From the NCBI GenBank assembly GCA_964539235.1, contig CAZIIK010000067.1, positions 1 to 11,130 on the forward strand: a stretch of DNA of 11,130 nt, written 5' to 3'. This document shows positions 6,590 through 11,130 of this stretch, piece by piece (positions within the stretch are counted from its first letter, which is position 1; every line of letters begins with the position of its first letter). The translations under genes and the position numbers were made by a program. The stretch is from CAZIIK01 sp964539235 (GTDB lineage: Bacteria > Pseudomonadota > Gammaproteobacteria > Francisellales > CACEW01). The notes under the pieces were generated by a model. It was not told the DNA's origin and did not search any database. It saw only the letters and a program-made list of their open reading frames with translations.

Positions 6590-7446
6590 TATCTGACCTC
6601 CTTTTCAGCGGTTTCCGCTGTAGCTTCTTCAGCATTAACTACAGTTTCCTCAGTATTATCCGCATCAGCCTTGCTGGCTTTCTTTACCGTAATTCTTTTC
6701 GCTTTGCTGGCAGGTTTTTTCTCTGCAGCAGCTGCATTCAGTTCTTCTGGTTGCTGGGCAGACGCACGTTTTGCATCTAACACAGCATCCACAATAGTGC
6801 TCATATACAGTTGAATGGAACGAATAGCATCATCGTTACCCGGAATCACATATTGCACGGCATCTGGATTGGCATTGGTATCCACCACAGCCACAACTGG
6901 AATGTTCAAACGACGCGCTTCTTGAATTGCAGTGCTTTCATAATCACTATCGATCACGAATAAGGCATCCGGCAATCCACCCATTTTCTTGATGCCGCCG
7001 AAGCTTTTTTCCAATTTTTCCATCTCACGAAGCTTTTTCAGGGCTTCTTTCTTGATCATGCGATCGAATGCACCTTCTTCTTCCATCTTTTCCATTTCTT
7101 GTAAACGTTTGATGGACTGGCGTACAGTTTTGTAGTTGGTCAACATGCCACCCAACCAACGATGGCTGACGTAAGGCATACCTGCACGTGCCGCTTCTTC
7201 TGCGACCACATCCTGAGCAGAACGCTTGGTACCAACAAACAGGATACGGCCTTGCTTAGCAGCAATGCTGGACAAGAAGTTCAAAGCATCTTGAAACAGC
7301 GGTAATGTTTTTTCTAGGTTAATAATATGGATGTTATGACGCTTACCAAAAATATAGGGCGCCATTTTTGGGTTCCAGTAACGGGTTTGGTGGCCAAAAT
7401 GCACACCAGCTTTGATCATATCACGCATCGTGATCGGTTGACTCAT
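6589..7446 (-). CDS. rpsB: 30S ribosomal protein S2 with extended C-terminus
   Basis: S2 is a late-assembling protein of the small subunit, needed with S1 for initiation. The core (about residues 1-223) is standard: ITMRDMIKAGVHFGHQTRYWNPKM (5-28 region), IFGKRHNIHIINLEKT, ILFVGTKRSAQ, SHRWLGGMLTN, the coiled-coil stretch with repeated Lys/Glu, MGGLPDALFVID and VIPGNDDAIRSI. At 285 residues it is about 44 longer than E. coli S2 (241). The extra tail is low in complexity: Ala-rich, then strongly basic (about 243-259, five or more Lys in KKPASKAKR and KKASK), then acidic (about 261-283). ATG at 7446 has AAGGAG 8 bases upstream. It is the first gene of the minus-strand operon. The tail also carries the ribosome-binding site of tsf. 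Confidence 0.98.
   Translation of the reverse strand: MSQPITMRDMIKAGVHFGHQTRYWNPKMAPYIFGKRHNIHIINLEKTLPLFQDALNFLSSIAAKQGRILFVGTKRSAQDVVAEEAARAGMPYVSHRWLGGMLTNYKTVRQSIKRLQEMEKMEEEGAFDRMIKKEALKKLREMEKLEKSFGGIKKMGGLPDALFVIDSDYESTAIQEARRLNIPVVAVVDTNANPDAVQYVIPGNDDAIRSIQLYMSTIVDAVLDAKRASAQQPEELNAAAAEKKPASKAKRITVKKASKADADNTEETVVNAEEATAETAEKEVR
6596..6620 (-). promoter_or_regulatory. Hairpin plus strong Shine-Dalgarno sequence of tsf inside the end of rpsB
   Basis: On the minus strand a perfect 6-bp GC-rich stem with a 3-base loop (CAGCGG-AAA-CCGCTG, 6620-6606) is followed two bases later by AAGGAGGT (6603-6596), which lies 6 bases before the tsf ATG. Both lie within the last codons of rpsB. No T-run follows, so this is not a terminator. 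It may tune re-initiation at TAATG; that role is inference. Confidence 0.55.
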
Positions 7447-7624
7447 CGGTAAAACTCCTTATGGTCTGGGTTGCTCTCCCACATGCTCCAGCGCCTCAAC
7501 CTGTTCAACAGGCACCCAAGTTTGCTGTGTCGGCATGTGTGCTTAGTTATGCGCGCAAACATAGTCTCCGCGCGGTTTAAGGCCAACACTTACAGCGTGG
7601 CCAATAAATCGTTGCCAAAAGGCG
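7447..7624 (-). promoter_or_regulatory. Structured 5' leader of rpsB, probable S2 autoregulatory site
   Basis: From the likely transcription start (about 7624) to the rpsB ATG there are about 178 untranslated bases with several possible stems on the minus strand. These are GGCCA...TGGCC (7602-7581), CCGCGCGG (7575-7568), CCTGT-TGA-ACAGG (7512-7500), an alternative GTGCC/GGCGC pairing (7515-7511 with 7495-7491), and a longer-range TTGGGT/ACCCAG pairing (7519-7514 with 7471-7466) ending just before the AAGGAG site (7460-7455). In E. coli the rpsB-tsf operon is repressed by S2 acting on its own leader. That this leader binds S2 is inferred from gene and structure, not demonstrated. Confidence 0.6.
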
Positions 7625-7640
7625 CCGAGGTTTATACCAT
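7612..7640 (+). promoter_or_regulatory. Possible map-glnD promoter overlapping the rpsB promoter
   Basis: On the plus strand TTGCCA (7612-7617) is followed by TATACC (7633-7638, spacing 15) or TACCAT (7635-7640, spacing 17). Neither is a strong match. These bases are the complement of the rpsB -10 region, so polymerases on the two strands could compete. Some promoter must lie in this 230-base region, because map has no gene upstream on its strand. Confidence 0.3.
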
Positions 7641-7660
7641 ACTTCCACCCCTAATGACAA
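7631..7660 (-). promoter_or_regulatory. Sigma70-type promoter of the rpsB operon
   Basis: On the minus strand TTGTCA (7660-7655) and TATAAA (7636-7631) are separated by 18 bases. The bases after the -10 are CCTCGGCGCC, a GC-rich discriminator of the kind found at stringently controlled promoters of translation genes. Transcription would begin near 7624. The promoter lies only 25-40 bases inside the map start on the opposite strand, so it overlaps any map promoter. Confidence 0.7.
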
Positions 7661-7676
7661 CGAACAATGTCCTGAT

Positions 7677-8459
7677 ATGCCCACCACCATTAAGACTGCC
7701 GCAGAAATTGAGAAAATGCGGATTGCTGGTCAATTAGCTGCCCAAGTAATAGAAATGATTACCCCACACGTGCAAATTGGCGTGACCACAGAGAAACTGG
7801 ACCAACTGTGCCACGATTATATTGTCAATGAATTAGAAGCCATTCCGGCACCTCTGAATTATAAAGGTTTTCCCAAATCGGTCTGCACCTCCGTTAACCA
7901 TGTTGTGTGCCATGGCATACCTGGTAGCAAAAAACTTAAAAAAGGTGACATCCTGAATATCGACGTCACTGTCATTAAAGATGGTTACCATGGCGACACC
8001 AGCCGTATGTTTTATCTGGGCAAACCATCCGTCCTGGCCAAACGCCTAGTTGAAACAACTTATGCCGCGATGTGGGAAGGTATTAACACGGTCAAACCAG
8101 GCATGACCTTAGGTGATATAGGCCACACCATCCAAAGCTTTGCTGAATCCCATCGTTTTTCCGTCGTGCGCGACTTCTGCGGCCATGGCATCGGTCGCGA
8201 ATTCCATGAAGAACCACAAGTATTGCATTATGGTAAGCCAATGAGCGGTATGGTGCTGGAGCCTGGTATGACATTCACCATTGAACCGATGCTCAACGCC
8301 GGTAAATTTGCGACCAGCATACTGCCAGATGGTTGGACCGCGGTCACTAAAGATCGTTCCTTATCGGCACAGTACGAGCACACCATTTTAGTGACACCGA
8401 CAGGACGCGAAGTACTCACACTGCGCAGCGAAGAAACCGATCATGGCAACCCCGCATAA
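7677..8459 (+). CDS. map: Methionine aminopeptidase, type I
   Basis: MetAP removes the initiator Met from nascent proteins with a small second residue. The 260 residues (E. coli 264) carry all five metal ligands: Asp96 and Asp107 (in NIDVTVIKDGYHGDTSRMF), His170 (FCGHGIGREFHEEP), Glu203 (FTIEPM) and Glu234 (QYEHTI). The active-site His79 (VCHGIP) and His177 are also present. The start IKTAAEIEKMRIAGQLAA aligns with E. coli from the first residues, so ATG at 7677 is well supported although no clear Shine-Dalgarno sequence precedes it. It is divergent from rpsB, as in other gammaproteobacteria, and its last 17 bases overlap glnD. It has no N-terminal extension, as expected for the bacterial type Ia form. 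Confidence 0.98.
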   Translation: MPTTIKTAAEIEKMRIAGQLAAQVIEMITPHVQIGVTTEKLDQLCHDYIVNELEAIPAPLNYKGFPKSVCTSVNHVVCHGIPGSKKLKKGDILNIDVTVIKDGYHGDTSRMFYLGKPSVLAKRLVETTYAAMWEGINTVKPGMTLGDIGHTIQSFAESHRFSVVRDFCGHGIGREFHEEPQVLHYGKPMSGMVLEPGMTFTIEPMLNAGKFATSILPDGWTAVTKDRSLSAQYEHTILVTPTGREVLTLRSEETDHGNPA

Positions 8460-10941
8460 TTGGACTGACTCACTCCAAGAGCAGGACATTTTCTGCAAAT
8501 TGCGCACCGAATCTGACCGGGTCGATCAGTTGCTCTGTGATATTTGGCCTGATGACATTCCAAGCGTTAGCTTAATTGCCACCGGTGGATACGGTCGACG
8601 TGCGCTGTTTCCACATTCAGACATCGATTTATTAATTCTGTACGAAACCCAATTGCCGGACGACCATAAAATCCACGACACTATTCAGCAATTTTGGCAG
8701 CATGACCTCACGATTAGCCACAGCGTACGTTCACTCAACCAATGCCTCAGCGATGCCGCAGAAGATCTGAATTTCTATACCAGTCTGCTCGAAGCACGGC
8801 CACTGAAAGACCCGGCCAGTTTGCTCGCTAAACTCACCCGAACCTTGCAAGATCATGACCCTTGGGCTAGAGACCATTTTTTTACTGTCAAATACCAAGA
8901 GCAGAAACAACGCCACCAGAAATATGCTTTAAACCTGGAGCCCAATGTAAAAGAAGCACCTGGCGGACTGCGTGACATACATTCAATCCGCTGGATGACT
9001 TCGCATTATCTAGGACTCGCGGATATGGAGCACTTACATGCCAAAACCTATCTCACCACCCAGGAAAAAGAAGACTGCCTAGAAGCCATTACCTTCCTCT
9101 GCGAAATCCGTTATCGCTTACACACACTGACAGGCAAAGGTGAAAACCGACTACTGTTTGACTACCAAAAAGAGTTGGCGACACAACTGGGCTACCAAGA
9201 TGACCAGAATCTGCAAGGTGTTGAGCATTTCATGCAGCACTATTATCAGCACACACATACCATTTCTGTGATCAACGAATTAATTCTACAGCTCTTACAT
9301 GAAGAACTACTCGATACCTATAATGGCCCCGAAACCACACCCATCAATGCATATTTCCAACGCAAACACACGTATTTAGACCACACAGATACAGCGGATT
9401 TTGCCCAACATCCTGCACTGGTATTAGAAAGCTACGTTATGCTGTGCCAGCATCCAGAACTCAGCGGCTTTAGTGCTCGACTGATTCGACTTTTACGCGA
9501 ACATAGCCTGTTGATCGACGATCATTTCCGTGCCGAACCCCAGCATAAAGCGCTGTTCATGAGCCTACTCAAACAACCACAAGGCGTGTACCACCAGCTA
9601 CGCAATATGCTGCGCTACGGCACTTTGATCCAATACATCCCTGATTTTTCGCATGTGTTTGGCCAAATGCAATTTGACCTGTATCACACTTACACCGTAG
9701 ACCGACACACCATGCAGCTGTTAAAAGAACTACGCCAAATAGTGACCGGTGAAGCTACCGAAACATTGCCATTGTGTGACCAGGTCATTCAAATGTTGCC
9801 AGACCTGTCTTTACTCTACCTTGCAGCCTTATTTCACGATATCGGTAAAGGACGCGGCTGCGATCATTCTTCCTGGGGTGCTGAAGCGGTTAAAAAATTT
9901 GCACTTGATCATGATTTAACTGTTGCGGATGCTGATTTGGTCAGCTGGTTGGTGAAACATCATTTACTGATGTCACTCACTGCGCAAAAAACTGATATCT
10001 CAGACCCAGATGTTATCCAACGTTTCGCGCAACGAGTCGGCACTCAGGACCGATTGAACTACTTGTATGTACTGACCGTGGCTGATATTCGCGCAACTAA
10101 CATCAGCCTTTGGAATGGCTGGCGCGATAGCTTGCTGAAAAGCCTCTACCACTCCACCACATTGGAACTGGCACAGGCCATTGAAATCTCACATGCCAAC
10201 TCTGCCGAACAAACAAAACAAGCCATCTTGCAACGCGCGCGGGACCCCAACGCGCTTGAAAAGCTGTGGAAAACTTGGCCCGAACCTTATTTCTGTCATT
10301 ACGCTGTAGAAACTATCGAATGGCATTTGCACACTGTTATGTCCAGCAAAACACCGCTTGAACCCCGCATCCAAGCTCGCATACATCCTAACCATGAACA
10401 ATGCGAGATTTTTCTGTATCTAAAACGCCAGAACTATCTATTTGCGACTTTAATGTCCATCATTGACCGCTTAAACCTGAATATTGTGCAAGCACGCACG
10501 GACTATACACAAGATGAGTTCCTATTACTGAGCATTGTGGTCCTAAACCGCGACCATGCACCGCTCACAATCGAAGAACAGCAAGAGCTTTGCAACACTT
10601 TGCGAGATGATCTGCGTCATATCTGCGAACCCAAAGCTTTAAGTTTTCAGCACCGTAGACAACACCATAAAACCTTTAGCATCGATACCAAAATCGAAGT
10701 ACAACCAGCCAAACACAACTGCTTAACATTAAACCTCACTACCATGGACTATCCAGGTTTACTGGCAGAAGTGAGTAAAGTTTTCACGCTCTACAACCTG
10801 CGCGTTCACCATGCACAGATCAATACCGTGGGCGAACGTGCGGAAGATTATTTTATCCTCGGACTGGCTGAGCAAGCTGATGTGGACCGCGTAGCTGAAC
10901 AACTAAAAGCCACATTACGTGATGTGTTGGTAACCGATTAA
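8443..10941 (+). CDS. glnD: Bifunctional PII uridylyltransferase / uridylyl-removing enzyme
   Basis: GlnD senses glutamine and adds UMP to, or removes it from, the PII protein GlnB, setting glutamine synthetase activity and NtrBC signalling. The 832 residues are shorter than E. coli GlnD (890), mainly at the N-terminus. Domains in order are the nucleotidyltransferase with GGYGRR (48-53) and catalytic SDID (59-62), then the conserved NLEPNVKEAPGGLRDIHSI stretch in the linked helical domain. Next is the HD phosphohydrolase with FHDIGKGRG (His465, Asp466) followed by DHSSWG and VKHHLLMS, and last two ACT domains (about 652-720 and 760-825, the latter with MDYPGLLAEV). Both activities should be intact. 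The start ATG lies 17 bases inside map in another frame, with only a weak GAAGAAA upstream, suggesting coupling. The C-terminus is complete within the window. Confidence 0.97.
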   Translation: MATPHNWTDSLQEQDIFCKLRTESDRVDQLLCDIWPDDIPSVSLIATGGYGRRALFPHSDIDLLILYETQLPDDHKIHDTIQQFWQHDLTISHSVRSLNQCLSDAAEDLNFYTSLLEARPLKDPASLLAKLTRTLQDHDPWARDHFFTVKYQEQKQRHQKYALNLEPNVKEAPGGLRDIHSIRWMTSHYLGLADMEHLHAKTYLTTQEKEDCLEAITFLCEIRYRLHTLTGKGENRLLFDYQKELATQLGYQDDQNLQGVEHFMQHYYQHTHTISVINELILQLLHEELLDTYNGPETTPINAYFQRKHTYLDHTDTADFAQHPALVLESYVMLCQHPELSGFSARLIRLLREHSLLIDDHFRAEPQHKALFMSLLKQPQGVYHQLRNMLRYGTLIQYIPDFSHVFGQMQFDLYHTYTVDRHTMQLLKELRQIVTGEATETLPLCDQVIQMLPDLSLLYLAALFHDIGKGRGCDHSSWGAEAVKKFALDHDLTVADADLVSWLVKHHLLMSLTAQKTDISDPDVIQRFAQRVGTQDRLNYLYVLTVADIRATNISLWNGWRDSLLKSLYHSTTLELAQAIEISHANSAEQTKQAILQRARDPNALEKLWKTWPEPYFCHYAVETIEWHLHTVMSSKTPLEPRIQARIHPNHEQCEIFLYLKRQNYLFATLMSIIDRLNLNIVQARTDYTQDEFLLLSIVVLNRDHAPLTIEEQQELCNTLRDDLRHICEPKALSFQHRRQHHKTFSIDTKIEVQPAKHNCLTLNLTTMDYPGLLAEVSKVFTLYNLRVHHAQINTVGERAEDYFILGLAEQADVDRVAEQLKATLRDVLVTD

Positions 10942-10968
10942 ACGCACAGAGACTTTTCACTTCAGCTA

Positions 10969-10999
10969 AGCATTTGACGGCAGGCTATAGTCAGATGCT
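10969..10999 (+). terminator. Stem-loop downstream of glnD, possible weak terminator
   Basis: Arms AGCATTTGAC (10969-10978) and GTCAGATGCT (10990-10999) pair over 10 bp with one G-U wobble, around an 11-base loop. It begins 27 bases after the glnD stop codon. The nearest T-run (11015-11019) starts about 15 bases after the stem, too far for a standard intrinsic terminator. It may instead protect the mRNA 3' end or be a chance dyad. Confidence 0.35.
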
Positions 11000-11130
11000 G
11001 TCCGAAAATGGGTATTTTTCTTGTTATGCATTCAAACAGATGCGGATTTTTGGGATGTGCAGGGTCATAATACCGATTTGTCACGTGATATGCAGCACAC
11101 AAGCCATGGAAAAGGTATACCCGAGTGATT

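Noticed and set aside
7471..7737. An 88-codon plus-strand frame across the rpsB-map divergent region.
   Set aside because: It runs through the rpsB leader and promoter and into map out of frame, with no ribosome-binding site and no protein-like pattern.
10942..11130. A partial gene at the right edge, such as dapD, which follows glnD in E. coli.
   Set aside because: No frame on either strand stays open with a start, ribosome-binding site or family motif in these 189 bases.
1..11130. Mobile element, CRISPR, toxin-antitoxin, phage or defence genes.
   Set aside because: No transposase, integrase, spaced repeats or defence-type domains are visible; all long genes are core functions or membrane proteins in a compact operon.

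Overview
The window is a conserved housekeeping locus from a gammaproteobacterium. The divergent pairing of map-glnD with rpsB-tsf-pyrH-frr is characteristic of that class, and the encoded proteins resemble their Escherichia coli counterparts closely in length and motifs. Base composition is moderate and even. I cannot name the genus. The order frr-uppS-cdsA, with no dxr between frr and uppS, resembles Pseudomonas-type rather than enteric gene order. The usual next genes (dxr, rseP, bamA) do not follow cdsA here.

Left to right, positions 1-94 hold nothing I recognise. From about 7660 leftward to 85, nine genes lie head to tail on the minus strand. In transcription order they are rpsB (S2), tsf (EF-Ts), pyrH (UMP kinase), frr (ribosome recycling factor), uppS (undecaprenyl-PP synthase), cdsA (CDP-diacylglycerol synthase), a 565-residue multi-pass membrane protein that looks like a GT-C glycosyltransferase, an ArgO/LysE-type amino acid exporter, and a 103-codon gene of unknown function. 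Junctions are very tight: a 1-base overlap, then gaps of 24, 13, 0, 38, 1, 4 and 58 bases. The series ends in a hairpin plus T-run that overlaps the last stop codon, so it reads as one transcription unit. It links translation factors, nucleotide supply, and lipid and wall-carrier synthesis with two membrane proteins of less certain role.

The 230-base divergent region (7447-7676) carries a good sigma70-type promoter for rpsB with a GC-rich start region. It is followed by a structured leader of roughly 178 bases, consistent with the known S2 autoregulation of rpsB-tsf. On the plus strand map (methionine aminopeptidase) and glnD (PII uridylyltransferase/uridylyl-removing enzyme) overlap by 17 bases. 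The 189 bases after glnD show a 10-bp stem-loop but no gene.

This is mostly an ordinary core region. The points worth a second look are the GT-C-like protein and exporter downstream of cdsA, the long basic-then-acidic tail on S2, the compact rpsB-tsf junction, and the small terminal gene. I see no mobile element, CRISPR array, tRNA or rRNA.
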